From: Methylopila sp. Yamaguchi
GTDB taxonomy: Bacteria > Pseudomonadota > Alphaproteobacteria > Rhizobiales > Methylopilaceae
Assembly: GCF_002897035.1 (NCBI RefSeq)
Contig: NZ_BAUX01000015.1
Location: forward strand, 1-64,000
Direction of reading: 5' to 3'
DNA: 64,000 nucleotides
Under the pieces are notes generated by a model. That model saw only the letters and a list, made by a program, of their open reading frames with translations. It made no database searches and was not told the origin of the DNA. Positions 50,618-60,600 of the stretch are shown here, in pieces (position 1 is the first letter of the stretch; each line of letters begins with the position of its first letter). Made by a program: the position numbers and the translations under genes.

Positions 50618-51309
50618 CCGGCTTCCTGGCGAGCGTCGCGACTCTCGACGAGATGGACGCCGTGCGCATCGGCGGCGCCGACATCGTCGACTTGAAGGAC
50701 CCGGCCAAGGGCGCTCTGGGCGCCTGGGACTCCTCCGCGCTGGAGGCCGCCGTCGCGCGTTGGCGCGGCTGGGGGTCGGAAGCGCCTCAGCTCAGCGCCA
50801 CCATCGGCGACCAGCCGATGCGGCCCGGGATCGTGCTGGCGGCGGCGGAGCGGGTCGCGGCCACCGGCGTGCCGCTGGTGAAGCTCGGCGTTCTCGCCGA
50901 CGGCGCCGCCGCCTGCCTCGCGGCGCTTCGCCCTCTGGCGCTGCGGACCCGGCTAATCGCCGTGTTCTTCGCCGACCTCGGCGTGGACCTCGCCCTGGTG
51001 GACGCGGCCGCCGACGGGGGCTTCGCCGGCGTCATGGTGGACACCGCCGACAAGGCCGCCGGCGGCCTGCGGCGCCATATGGACGACGCGGCGCTCGCCC
51101 ATTTCGTCGCCGCCGCCCGCAAACGAAACCTGCTGACGGGGCTCGCGGGCTCTCTCGCGCTGGCGGACATCGCCCCGCTCGCGACGCTCGCCCCCGACTA
51201 CCTAGGCTTCCGCGGCGCATTGTGCGCCGGCGGACGAACCGGCCGGTTCGACGCCGAAGCCGTCGCCCGCGTCCGCGACGCTCTGAAAAGCCGCCGCGCC
51301 GCGGCTTGA
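50614..51309 (+). CDS. mfnB: (5-formylfuran-3-yl)methyl phosphate synthase
   Basis: A 231-residue TIM-barrel enzyme condensing two glyceraldehyde-3-phosphates to the furan of methanofuran. It has the catalytic Asp-x-Lys (K28) in GADIVDLKDPAKGALGAW, Lys in PLVKLGVL, and the Asp/Lys pair in GVMVDTADKAAGG. The GTG start overlaps the DUF447 gene. Together with MfnE this supports bacterial methanofuran-type cofactor synthesis for the H4MPT-linked formaldehyde oxidation route. Confidence 0.92.
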   Translation: MTGFLASVATLDEMDAVRIGGADIVDLKDPAKGALGAWDSSALEAAVARWRGWGSEAPQLSATIGDQPMRPGIVLAAAERVAATGVPLVKLGVLADGAAACLAALRPLALRTRLIAVFFADLGVDLALVDAAADGGFAGVMVDTADKAAGGLRRHMDDAALAHFVAAARKRNLLTGLAGSLALADIAPLATLAPDYLGFRGALCAGGRTGRFDAEAVARVRDALKSRRAAA

Positions 51310-51382
51310 CTGCGGCAAGCCCGGCGGCGCGTTCGGGCCTCCGCGACCGTCCTTTGAAGGCCGCCGGCCGCGGAAACGTCTC

Positions 51383-51865
51383 TCAGTTTTCGCTTGCGGC
51401 GCCCTCCAGCGCGTCTCCCGAGAGCCGGTAGACCGTCCACTCGTCCATCGGCTTGGCGCCGAGGCTCTCGTAGAAGGCGATCGACGGGGCGTTCCAGTTC
51501 AGCACCCACCATTCGAGCCGCGCCAGCCCTTCGTCGCGGCAGCGGGCGGCGAGCGCCCGGATCAGCGCCTTTCCGATCCCCGCGCCGCGGAACGCGGGCC
51601 GCACGAACAGGTCCTCGAGATAGATCCCGTGCCGGCCGCGAAAGGTCGAGTAGTTGTAGAACCACAGCGCAAAACCGGCGGGCTCGCCGTTCCAGCGGGC
51701 GATGTCGCAGAACACGCGGGGCGTCGCCCCGAACAGCGCTTCGGCGAGTCCTTCCTCCGTCGCCTCCACCTCGTGCAGCAGCTTTTCGTACTCGGCGAGT
51801 TCACGCACGAAGGCGAACACCAGCGCGGCGTCCGCGGGCTTGGCCGGGGCGATGACGAGGCTCAA
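51383..51865 (-). CDS. GNAT family N-acetyltransferase
   Basis: A 160-residue acetyltransferase. The acetyl-CoA pocket is YLEDLFVRPAFRGAGIGKAL and the C-terminal part is LEWWVLNWNAPSIAFYESLGA; the pattern is that of the diamine (spermidine/thialysine) acetyltransferase-like branch. The TTG at 51865 has GGAG 8 nt upstream and starts MSLVIAPAKPADA; a longer reading would overlap thyA. It is 31 nt downstream of thyA, so co-transcribed. Confidence 0.83.
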   Translation of the reverse strand: MSLVIAPAKPADAALVFAFVRELAEYEKLLHEVEATEEGLAEALFGATPRVFCDIARWNGEPAGFALWFYNYSTFRGRHGIYLEDLFVRPAFRGAGIGKALIRALAARCRDEGLARLEWWVLNWNAPSIAFYESLGAKPMDEWTVYRLSGDALEGAASEN

Positions 51866-51896
51866 ACGACAGGCTCCACGACGAGTGACGAACGGG

Positions 51897-52691
51897 TCAG
51901 ACCGCCACCGGGGCCTTGATGGCGGGATGCGGCTCATAGCCCTCGAAGGCCACGTCGTCGTAGGCCATGTCGAAGATCGAACGCACCGCCGGATTGAGGC
52001 GCAGCTTCGGCAAGGCGCGGGGCTGGCGCGCCAGTTGCTCGCGCGCCTGCTCCCGGTGGTTGAGGTAGAGGTGGGCGTCGCCGAGCGTGTGCACGAAGTC
52101 GCCGACCCCGAGGCCAGCCTCGTGGGCCACGAGGTGCGTCAGCAGCGCGTAGGAGGCGATGTTGAACGGCACGCCAAGGAAGACGTCCGCCGAACGCTGG
52201 TAGAGCTGGCAGGAAAGCCGCCCCTCCGCCACGTGGAACTGGAAGAGGCAGTGGCAGGGCGCGAGCGCCATGGCGTCGAGGTCGGCGGGGTTCCAGGCCG
52301 AGACGACGAGCCGGCGGGACGACGGATTGCGCTTCAGCTCGTCGAGCACCCAGGCGATCTGGTCGATCGTCCGCCCGTCGGGCGCGGCCCAGGACCGCCA
52401 CTGCTTGCCGTAGACCGGGCCGAGGTCGCCATGCTCGTCGGCCCACTCGTCCCAGATGCTGACGCCATTGTCCTGGAGGTAGCGGACGTTGGTGTCGCCG
52501 GCCAGGAACCAGAGCAGTTCGTGCACGATCGACTTCAGGTGCAGCTTCTTGGTGGTGACGAGCGGGAAGCCCTGCGTCAGGTCGAAGCGCATCTGCGCGC
52601 CGAACAGCGACAGCGTGCCGGTGCCGGTGCGGTCGTCCTTGGCGACGCCCTCGTCGAGGATGTGGCGCAGAAGGCTGAGATAGGCGTGCAT
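51897..52691 (-). CDS. thyA: Thymidylate synthase
   Basis: A 264-residue methylenetetrahydrofolate-dependent enzyme converting dUMP to dTMP. It starts [15 protein letters not shown]. The nucleophile Cys is in [12 protein letters not shown], and the folate/dUMP motif [14 protein letters not shown] is present. It uses a C1-carrying folate, so it draws on C1 metabolism, but it is a housekeeping gene. Confidence 0.97.
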   Translation of the reverse strand: MHAYLSLLRHILDEGVAKDDRTGTGTLSLFGAQMRFDLTQGFPLVTTKKLHLKSIVHELLWFLAGDTNVRYLQDNGVSIWDEWADEHGDLGPVYGKQWRSWAAPDGRTIDQIAWVLDELKRNPSSRRLVVSAWNPADLDAMALAPCHCLFQFHVAEGRLSCQLYQRSADVFLGVPFNIASYALLTHLVAHEAGLGVGDFVHTLGDAHLYLNHREQAREQLARQPRALPKLRLNPAVRSIFDMAYDDVAFEGYEPHPAIKAPVAV

Positions 52692-52732
52692 GGCGGCGCT
52701 CGTCGTTCGTGCTGGGCCGCAGCTTAACATGC

Positions 52733-52765
52733 GAAGGGCCCCGCGACGGCGTCGCGAGGCCCTTC
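52733..52765 (-). terminator. Strong hairpin after the chemoreceptor gene
   Basis: The outer stem GAAGGGCC/GGCCCTTC (8 bp) and the inner stem CGCGAC/GTCGCG (6 bp) are separated by one mismatch, 21 nt beyond the chemoreceptor stop. The T-tract is poor on the minus strand. Confidence 0.55.
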
Positions 52766-52786
52766 TTCACAGCTTCGACTTCGGCC

Positions 52787-54481
52787 TTACGCGGCGCGGA
52801 CGCCCGAGAGGAAGCCGTCGACCTCCTTGCCGAGGCGCGTCGACTGCACCGCGAGCTCGCCGGCGGCGGAGCGCACCTGCGAGGCGCCGTGTCCGGCCTC
52901 GTTGGCCGCGACCTGCATCTCGGCGACGTCCTCGCTGACGCGCAGCGTGCCGCGCGCCGCTTCCGAAATGTTGCGCGCGATCTCCTGCGTCGCGGCCTGC
53001 TGCTCCTCGACGGCGGCGGAGACGCCGCTCGCGATGTGGTGCACCTCGGCGATGATGCCGGCGATCTCCTCGATCGCCTTGACCGTCTCCTCGGTCGCGC
53101 CCTGGATGGAGCTGATCTGGGCGGTGATCTCGTCCGTCGCCCGCGCGGTCTGACCGGCGAGCTCCTTGACCTCGGCGGCCACCACGGCGAAGCCGCGGCC
53201 CGCCTCGCCTGCGCGCGCCGCCTCAATCGTTGCGTTGAGCGCGAGAAGGTTGGTCTGGCCTGCGATGTCCTGGATCAGCTTCACGAACTCGCCGATCTTC
53301 TGCGCGCCGCGGGCGAGCAGATCCACCCGCTCGTGCGCGTGACGGACGTTCTCGACCGCGTTGGCGGCGGCCTGGGAGGTCAGCTCGACCTGAGAGCCGA
53401 TCTCGCGGGCGGAGGCCGCAAGCTCCTCGGTCGCAGCCGCGACGGCCTGGACGTTGTTCGACGCGTCGCTGGCGATCGTGAGCACGGAGCTGGACTGCCG
53501 GGTGGTCTGCTCGGCGTTGGCCGCGAGGCTGCGCGAGGTCGCCTCCATCTCCTGGGCCGCGGCGGCGAGGTGCTGGACCAGTTCGCCCACGCTGCCCTCG
53601 AAGCGGCCGGCGAGACCGGTCATCTCCGTTCGGCGCTCGACGGTACGGCGCTTGTCGGCCTCCGCCTGAGCTTCGCGAAGGCTGGTCGCCTCCTGCATGG
53701 CGCCAGCGAACACCTGCATGCTCCGCCAGATGTCGCCAACCTCGTCCTTGCCCGGCTTGACGTCGGGCAGCCGGTGGTCGCCCGCGGCGAGCCGCTGGAT
53801 GGCGCCGGTGACGCCCGCAAGCGGCCGCGCGATCTGGCGCTGAACGATCAGGCCGCCCACGACGACCGCGGCGAGCGTGCCGCCCAGCGAAAGGATCAGC
53901 AGAAGGGCGAGCCGTTCCGTGTAGAGGGACTCGACCCGCTCGTCGACCGCAGCCACGTCGGCGCGGCCGCGCTCGGTCATCGCGTCGATGCTGGCCTGGA
54001 ACGCCCGACGATTGGCCCGGTTGCCGTCGTTGTTGCCCTGGGCGTTCGCCGCGGCCGGCGTTTCCTGCGTGCCCAAGCGCACCGTCTCGGTGCGGAACGA
54101 GCGGAACGTGGCCGCGTCCCGCGACACCGCGTCGAACAGGGCCTTGTCCTGCGCAGGAACGATCGGCGCCCACTCCTTCAGAAGCACGTCGATCTGGTCC
54201 AGCGACGCCATGACGCCATCGCCGAACTTCTTGGCGGCGGCGGCGTCCGGCGCGGCGTAGATGCCGCGGGCGTCCATCACGACCGTCGTCACCAGCCGGT
54301 TGAGGCGTTCGCTGTAGAGCGCGCGCGTCGACGCGGACCTCACGTCGTCCACCGCCTGATCGTAGGCTTCAAGCGTCGAATAGCTGACGCCCGCGACGCC
54401 AATCGCCACCGCTCCAAGAGCGGCGATCAGCGCAAAGATCTTCGTCCCGATACGCACGCTTCCATCCCCGAATCGCATCAA
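52787..54481 (-). CDS. Methyl-accepting chemotaxis protein
   Basis: A 564-residue receptor. It has an N-terminal transmembrane helix (about 15-35), a periplasmic four-helix-type sensor (about 36-185), a second transmembrane helix (about 190-213), a HAMP domain ([23 protein letters not shown]) and the signalling domain. The signalling tip ([20 protein letters not shown], then [14 protein letters not shown]) is intact. It has no C-terminal CheR-binding pentapeptide. The ligand is unknown. No other chemotaxis genes are nearby. Confidence 0.93.
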   Translation of the reverse strand: MMRFGDGSVRIGTKIFALIAALGAVAIGVAGVSYSTLEAYDQAVDDVRSASTRALYSERLNRLVTTVVMDARGIYAAPDAAAAKKFGDGVMASLDQIDVLLKEWAPIVPAQDKALFDAVSRDAATFRSFRTETVRLGTQETPAAANAQGNNDGNRANRRAFQASIDAMTERGRADVAAVDERVESLYTERLALLLILSLGGTLAAVVVGGLIVQRQIARPLAGVTGAIQRLAAGDHRLPDVKPGKDEVGDIWRSMQVFAGAMQEATSLREAQAEADKRRTVERRTEMTGLAGRFEGSVGELVQHLAAAAQEMEATSRSLAANAEQTTRQSSSVLTIASDASNNVQAVAAATEELAASAREIGSQVELTSQAAANAVENVRHAHERVDLLARGAQKIGEFVKLIQDIAGQTNLLALNATIEAARAGEAGRGFAVVAAEVKELAGQTARATDEITAQISSIQGATEETVKAIEEIAGIIAEVHHIASGVSAAVEEQQAATQEIARNISEAARGTLRVSEDVAEMQVAANEAGHGASQVRSAAGELAVQSTRLGKEVDGFLSGVRAA

Positions 54482-54600
54482 CTTCTAAGCTTCGGATTGT
54501 GCGGGGGGATTGATTACACCTTTGCTAAAATGCCGCAGGTCCGGGGCGTTCGGTAATTTCCTTCGACCGGAGGCCGCAGCCCGAAAGAGCGACGCCCCTC

Positions 54601-54629
54601 TTCCGATCCCGCGCGACAGGGACTATATC
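54601..54629 (+). promoter_or_regulatory. Candidate promoter for ssrA
   Basis: TTCCGA (54601-54606) and TATATC (54624-54629) with a 17-nt spacer. The predicted start, around 54635, is close to the first structured part of the tmRNA precursor. Confidence 0.35.
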
Positions 54630-54635
54630 AATCGG

Positions 54636-54955
54636 GCCGGAGCGATCCGGCTATGGTGATAAACGGTCGCCGCAATAAACCCTTCGGACCCGGGGGCAGC
54701 ACCCGGCGCCTCCACCAAAGCCCATTGGAAGATGGGTTTTGGCGGGGGCGAAACAGGATCGACGGGGGCGTAAAGGGCGAGCTTTCACCCGGCATGGCAC
54801 CGCCGTTATCGGGCTCAATCTATAGTTGCCAACGACAACTATGCTCCGGTTGCTCAGGCCGCGTGAGCGGTTTGAAACACCGATCTAAAGTCCTAAGGGG
54901 TTAGCTCTTTTAGGCGGGGTTCGGAGGTACCTGGCAACAGAAACCTCCACTTCTC
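54636..54955 (+). ncRNA. ssrA: tmRNA, permuted two-piece form
   Basis: The gene is circularly permuted as in other alphaproteobacteria. The acceptor piece comes first and ends in CGCCTCCACCA at 54707-54717, preceded by the T-arm stem CCGGG/CCCGG. A processed loop (54718-54743, hairpin CCCAT/ATGGG) follows. The coding piece begins at 54744 with GGGGGCGAAACAGGATCGAC; its first 7 nt pair with CGCCTCC to form the acceptor stem. The tag reading frame at 54828-54866 encodes ANDNYAPVAQAA and then TGA. A 3' hairpin GGAGGT/ACCTCC (54923-54948) is near the end. The outer ends are approximate. Confidence 0.93.
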
Positions 54956-55047
54956 CTTGTCGCATCTGTATCGTTTGATCGGCCGCCGCGCTCCGCTCCG
55001 CCAGCGCCGGCTGTTTACCCCTGCACGAATCCGCCTAAGTAGCGAAC

Positions 55048-55560
55048 ATGACGAACGAGACGCCGCCGATCGCCCAGGACTTCATCCGCTACGACCTGCT
55101 CACCCAGCGCGCCTTGCGCGGCGTGGTGCGCGAGGTGCTGGCGAACGTCGCGCGCGACGGCGCGCCCGGCGATCATCATTTCTACATCTCGTTTCGGACG
55201 CAGGCGCCGGACGTGAAGCTGTCGGCCCGGCTGCGGGAGCGGTATCCCGCCGAGATGACGGTCATCCTGCAGCACCAGTTCTGGGACCTGATCGTCACGG
55301 ACCAGGGCTTCGAGGTCGGACTGTCGTTCGGCGGCGTGCCGGAGAAGCTCGGCGTGCCGTTCGATTCCATCGTGGGATTTTATGACCCGTCGGTGCAGTT
55401 CGGGCTGAAGTTCGACAATCCGGACGCCGTAGAGAACGCCGGCTCCGACGAGGCCGAGCCGGCCGCGGATCCGGCGCAGAGCGCAGAAGAGAGCCAGCCC
55501 GCAGCGACGCCCGAAGGCGGCGCTCAGGTCGTCAGCCTGGACAAGTTCCGAAAGAAATGA
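55048..55560 (+). CDS. sspB: SspB, ClpXP adaptor for ssrA-tagged proteins
   Basis: A 170-residue alphaproteobacterial SspB. The dimeric tag-binding core (FIRYDLLTQRALRGVVREVL, GDHHFYISFRTQAPDVKL, AEMTVILQHQFWDL) is about 1-125. An acidic flexible linker follows, ending in the short ClpX-docking tail VVSLDKFRKK. It delivers proteins with the tmRNA tag to ClpXP. It lies about 90 nt downstream of ssrA. Confidence 0.92.
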   Translation: MTNETPPIAQDFIRYDLLTQRALRGVVREVLANVARDGAPGDHHFYISFRTQAPDVKLSARLRERYPAEMTVILQHQFWDLIVTDQGFEVGLSFGGVPEKLGVPFDSIVGFYDPSVQFGLKFDNPDAVENAGSDEAEPAADPAQSAEESQPAATPEGGAQVVSLDKFRKK

Positions 55561-55675
55561 CTGCGCCTCTTCGTCGCGCTCGGGCGTGACGGGGCGGGAA
55601 GCTGCGTGGTAAGGACGCCGCTGCGGCGCAGCATTCGCGTCGCGTCCTTACCCTCCTGATCCGAGAGCGCAGCCG

Positions 55676-57067
55676 ATGACCGCGACCCGCACCGAAACCG
55701 ACAGCTTCGGGCCGCTCGAGGTTCCCGCCGACAAGTACTGGGGCGCGCAGACCCAGCGCTCGCTGCAGAACTTCAAGATCGGCGGCGAGACCATGCCGAA
55801 GCCGCTGGTCCGCGCGCTCGGCGTGGTGAAGCGCGCCGCCGCTCTCGCGAACAAGGACCTCGGCGTGCTCAAGCCCGAGCTTGCGGATCCGATCGCCGCG
55901 GCGGCCCAGGAGGTGATCGACGGCAAGTTCGACGAGCACTTCCCCCTGGTGGTCTGGCAGACCGGCTCCGGCACGCAGTCCAACATGAACGCGAACGAGG
56001 TCATCTCGAACCGCGCGATCGAGATGCTCGGCGGCGAGCTCGGCTCGAAGAAGCCGGTGCATCCGAACGACCACGTCAACATGAGCCAGTCGTCGAACGA
56101 CACCTTTCCGACGGCGATGCACATCGCGGCGGCCGAGGAGATCGAGAACCGGCTGATTCCGTCTCTGAAGCACCTCGAAGACGCGCTAGACGCGAAGGCG
56201 AAGGCGTTCGAGCACATCATCAAGATCGGCCGCACGCACACCCAGGACGCGACGCCGCTGACCCTGGGGCAGGAGTTCTCCGGTTACGTCGCGCAGGTGC
56301 GGCTTGGCATCGTCCGGGCGAAGGAAGGTCTTCAGCACTTGCTGCCCCTCGCCCAGGGCGGCACCGCGGTCGGCACCGGCATCAACGCGAAGATCGGTTT
56401 CGCCGAAAAGTTCGCGGAGAAGGCGGCCGAGATCACCGGTCTTCCGTTCGTCACGGCGCCCAACAAGTTCGAAGCGCTCGCCGCTCACGACGCCTACGTC
56501 TACGCCCATGGGGCGCTGAACTCGATCGCTGCCGGCCTGTTCAAGATCGCAAACGACATCCGCTTCCTGGGGTCGGGACCACGCTCCGGCCTCGGCGAAC
56601 TGATTCTGCCCGAGAACGAGCCCGGCTCGTCCATCATGCCGGGCAAGGTGAACCCGACTCAGTGCGAGGCCCTGACGATGGTCTGCGCGCAGGTGTTCGG
56701 GAACAACGCGGCGGTGACCTTCGCCGGCAGCCAAGGCCATTTCGAACTCAACGTGTTCAAGCCGGTGATGGCCTACAACATGCTCCAGTCGATCCGCCTG
56801 ATCGCGGACGCGAGCGTGAGCTTCGCCGACAACTGCGTCGTCGGCATCGAAGCGGACGAGACGCGCATCGCGGAGCTGATGGGCCGTTCGCTCATGCTTG
56901 TCACCGCCCTCGCGCCGACGATCGGCTACGACAACGCCACCAAAGTCGCGAAGACGGCGCACAAGAACGGCACCACGCTTCGCGAAGAGGCGGTGAAGCT
57001 GGGCTTCGTCACGGCCGAGGAGTTCGACGCCGTGGTGCGTCCGGAGACGATGATCCGGCCGAGTTGA
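55676..57067 (+). CDS. fumC: Class II fumarate hydratase
   Basis: A 463-residue tetrameric fumarase of the TCA cycle. It has [14 protein letters not shown], the [13 protein letters not shown] motif, the [16 protein letters not shown] motif with the catalytic His, and the signature [15 protein letters not shown]. It is iron-independent. It is followed by two small genes on the same strand. Confidence 0.97.
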   Translation: MTATRTETDSFGPLEVPADKYWGAQTQRSLQNFKIGGETMPKPLVRALGVVKRAAALANKDLGVLKPELADPIAAAAQEVIDGKFDEHFPLVVWQTGSGTQSNMNANEVISNRAIEMLGGELGSKKPVHPNDHVNMSQSSNDTFPTAMHIAAAEEIENRLIPSLKHLEDALDAKAKAFEHIIKIGRTHTQDATPLTLGQEFSGYVAQVRLGIVRAKEGLQHLLPLAQGGTAVGTGINAKIGFAEKFAEKAAEITGLPFVTAPNKFEALAAHDAYVYAHGALNSIAAGLFKIANDIRFLGSGPRSGLGELILPENEPGSSIMPGKVNPTQCEALTMVCAQVFGNNAAVTFAGSQGHFELNVFKPVMAYNMLQSIRLIADASVSFADNCVVGIEADETRIAELMGRSLMLVTALAPTIGYDNATKVAKTAHKNGTTLREEAVKLGFVTAEEFDAVVRPETMIRPS

Positions 57068-57119
57068 GACCCTCAGGTCTCGATTTCCTGTCCGCAGGCG
57101 TGTAAACACCTCCTCCGGA

Positions 57120-57314
57120 ATGGCTGAGATCGTAAATCTGCGCCAGGCGCGCAAGCGGCGGGAACGCGAGGACAGGTCGGCGCAAGCCGCCGAGAATCGC
57201 GTCCGCTTCGGCCGGCGGAAGGACGAGAAGGTCGCCGAGGAGGTTCGCCGCGCTCAGGCGGAACGCCTCCTCGATGGCCATCGTCGCGACAACGGGGGCG
57301 ACGCGGAGCAATGA
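57120..57314 (+). CDS. DUF4169 family small protein
   Basis: A 64-residue, very basic and helical protein (MAEIVNLRQARKRRERED...). DUF4169 proteins occur downstream of fumC in many alphaproteobacteria. The function is unknown. Its stop overlaps the start of the next gene by 4 nt. Confidence 0.8.
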   Translation: MAEIVNLRQARKRREREDRSAQAAENRVRFGRRKDEKVAEEVRRAQAERLLDGHRRDNGGDAEQ

Positions 57315-57652
57315 GCCGCATTGAGAACTTGACCATCGGCATCCCGACCTCGGACGGCATCGTCGTGAACGAGATCGTCCGCGAGATGCCCGAAGCGATC
57401 GCGAACGTCATCAACCCTGACATCGTCAAGCGATCGATCGTGGTCGCAGGACACAAGACGAGCGTGAGCCTTGAAGACGCCTTCTGGCACGCGCTGAAGG
57501 ACATCGCGCGGGAGCGCGGACAGTCGCTGCGCAGCTTGGTCGCTGAGATCGACGCCAGCCGCACGGGCGGCAACCTGTCCTCCGCCGTCCGGCTCCACGT
57601 GCTCGACCATTACCGCCGGCGCGCAGGCGCCCTGGGCGCGATCAAGAGCTAA
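57311..57652 (+). CDS. Ribbon-helix-helix domain protein
   Basis: A 113-residue protein. KRSIVVAGHKTSVSLEDAFW (residues 40-59) and ALKDIARERGQSLRSLVAEI form the RHH_4-type fold usual in alphaproteobacterial proteins of this kind. The first 37 residues are longer than in many relatives, and Met26 could be the true start, but the ATGA overlap with the DUF4169 gene favours 57311. It is probably a DNA-binding regulator; the target is unknown. Confidence 0.8.
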   Translation: MSRIENLTIGIPTSDGIVVNEIVREMPEAIANVINPDIVKRSIVVAGHKTSVSLEDAFWHALKDIARERGQSLRSLVAEIDASRTGGNLSSAVRLHVLDHYRRRAGALGAIKS

Positions 57653-57658
57653 CTCGCG

Positions 57659-60600
57659 TCAGCGACCGCCCTGCGCTTCGCCTTCGGTCGGCGGAGCCAG
57701 GTCGAGCGTCGGCGGCAGCGCCGGCTGAGACGGCGCGAGCGGTTGCAGCGCCTTCAAACGCTCCTCGTCCGCCTTCCGCTTTTCGTCCGCGACCCGCCTT
57801 TCTTCGGCCCGGCGACGCTCCTCCGCGGCGGCGCGTTCACGCGCGAGCCGGGCGCGTTGCTGGATTTCGGCTTCCATCGCTTCGATCCGCTTCGTCTCGC
57901 GCTCCACGGCGCGAACCGAAAGCCAGCTCGTCAGGGCGGTTGCGTCCAGCCTGCGGCGCGGCGCGGCGAGCGGCCCTTGGAACGCGACGCCAAGCTGCGG
58001 AGCGTCCGCCCGCCTAGGGCCCAAGGTCAGCGCGGCGTCCAGAGTGAGCCGCGACAGATCGATCGAGATGGCCCCGCCCAGCCGCGCCGCCGCGCCTTCG
58101 TCGACGATCGCGCCTGAACGCAGCACGCCGCCCGAGATGGTAAAGGGCGCTCCGAGGCGCGGCGCCGTGAAGTCCGCCCGTCCGATCAGCGGCTCCAGAG
58201 CCCCAGCGATCTTGGGCGCTTCGAGCGGCAGCCCCTGCTCGATCATTGGCTCAACAGCGTCGAGCGCGGCGGCGTCAAGGCTTCGGATCGCCGCCGAGCG
58301 CAGCGTCGCGGATCCGGCGCCGGCCATGCTCGCCATGATCGCCGAGAGGCTGCGGCCGGAGCCTTGCGCCTCGACCGTGCCCTCAATAGCGCCGATCAGC
58401 TTCGACGCGACGCCCTGGCCCGTGAGCCTCTCCAGCCGCACGTCCTTCGCCGCGGCCTTCACCGCAAGCGTCGCCTCGAGCCCCGGCCGGGAAAGATCCA
58501 GCGAGCCGGTAACGCCGCCGCCGGCGAGATTGGCGGAGAACCGCTCCACGGAGGTCGCGTTCGGACGCAGCGCCAGCGTGAAACGCACGTCCGTCGCAGG
58601 CTCCGCCAGCCCCAGCGACATCCGCCGCGCCGACACCGCAATCCGCCCGTTCAATCCCCGCGCCGGCGAAGGTCCGAATGCGGTGGACGGCCAGACCGAC
58701 CGGCCGCTCGTTGTCGGGGCGGTCAAGCCCTCCGGCGAGAGGCCGAGAGCCAAAAGGGCGGCGGACGGCGCTTCGTCCACCGTGGCCTCGCCCTCGAAGG
58801 CGGCCTTGGAGTCGAAGGGGACGACAAGCCGACCGGACACCGCGCGACCGGCGATCGATCCCTCAAGGCTCTCGAGCGCGGCCTGATCGGCGGTCACCGA
58901 GATGCGGGCGGCGACATCGACCGGAACTGCGGGCGTCGCGCCGGGCGTAAGACGCCCCAGAGCTTCGGCGAAGGCGGTAATGTCCGCCGATCTGAAGGTC
59001 ACGTCGCCGGCCGCGGACAGTCCGGCGACAGGCGCGAGCGCAACGTCACCCCTCGCGGCGAGGTCGAAGCCGAGCGCTGCGAGGCGTCCGTCGCCCGTCA
59101 TGCCGCGGGCCGGCGCTCCCTTGAACGCCAGCGTCAGGCGTCCCCCTTCCGCGGGCGCCAGCGGACTGGTCGCCAGACCCACCAGTGCGGCGAGTCGCCT
59201 CCCGTCCGGCGAGCTAAACTCGAGCGCCACGTCCATGTCGGCGTCGAGCCCGAAGCGCGGCGTCGAAAGCCGCGCGTCGAAGGCTCCGCCGGCGGCGTTT
59301 CCCTGCGCTGTGACGCGGTGGCCGGACGCGCCGGTAACGAGCTCGACGGCCGCCTTCGCCGGCTGCAGCGCCGCAGCGCGGCGGGCCAGCGCGTCCGCCG
59401 CCGCGCCGGCGCCGTCGATCGCGCGGGCGAGGGCGATGAGCCCGTCGAGCCGCTGCGCGTCGACGTCGAAGGCGAGCCGTCCCTCAGGCCCCTGAGCGCC
59501 CGCGCCGATGCGCCCCTGTCCGGAAAGTTTCGCGCCGCCGGCGTCGGCCACCGCAAGCCGTCGGATTTCGAGGCCGTCCGCGTCCAGCGCCGCGTCCAGC
59601 GCGACATCTTTCAGCGAGACGCCAAGCAGCGTCAGGGCCTTCGCATCGAGCGTCACGGCAACATCTGTGTCGGCGCCGCGGATCAGTCCGGCGAGGAGCC
59701 GATCCGCACCGAGCGCGTCGAGATCGAGCTTGTCTGCCGTGAGCCCCGCTTCCAGGGCCGCGCGCTGGCCATCTTCCGCCGCGCGCCACGCGAGACGCCC
59801 CGACGTCACGGCGCCGTCGCCTTCGATCCGCGCGTTGTCGACCGCCAATCCGCCCATCCGCGCGCTGACGTCGCCCTTAACCGAGAGGCGGCGAACTGCG
59901 GTCCGCGCGCCCTCGCCGACGCCGCCTTGCAACCAGCGGCGAAGGCTCGCGAGGTCGGCCGCCGCGAAATCGACCTTGCCGGCGAACCCCGGCTCCCCGT
60001 CCACGAACACAAGCGCACCGGACGCGGCGAGACGCGCGTCGCCGGGGAGGCCGACTGACGCGCGAGCGACGCGCCAGACATCGTCGTTGGCCACAAGCTC
60101 GGCGGAGAGATTGCGGGCGACGTCGCCGGCGAGGACCACCCCGCCGACGTCGAAGGTCACGCGTCCGGGCAGCGGCGGCCGAGCGGCTCCGGCGAATTGA
60201 GCCGCGATCTTTTCGATCACGCCGAGGGGCGTCTTGGGACGGTCGGCGCCCGCGAAGCGGTCGAGGTCGAGCTGGCGGGCCCCGAGCGCCAGGTCCACGC
60301 GGGGCGCTGCGCCGAGACTTACGACGCCCTTCCCGGCCAGCCGAAGGCCGCGCTCGTCCGGACCGTAGGCCGCGTCAATGGAATCGAAGGCGAGGCGCGC
60401 GGCGTCGCCCGCGACCCTCGCCGTGAGCCGCCACGACGCCGCATCGCCCGTCGTCGTGCCGCCCTTCGGACCCGACTTCGTCTCCGGTCGGGCGGCGGAC
60501 GCTTGGCCTTCGAAACGCGGCTTCGCGGCGATGGTCAGCGCGCCGTCGAGGTCGAAGGTCTCGGGACGTCCGTCCAAGGACGCCGCAAGCTTCAGCCGAA

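Noticed and set aside
54653-54904. 83-residue open frame over the tmRNA gene
   Set aside because: The bases match tmRNA structure (acceptor stem, T-arm, CCA, tag); no protein features.
58364-60058. 564-residue plus-strand frame within the AsmA gene
   Set aside because: It is Arg-rich low-complexity antisense; the AsmA reading has a proper anchor and family patterns.
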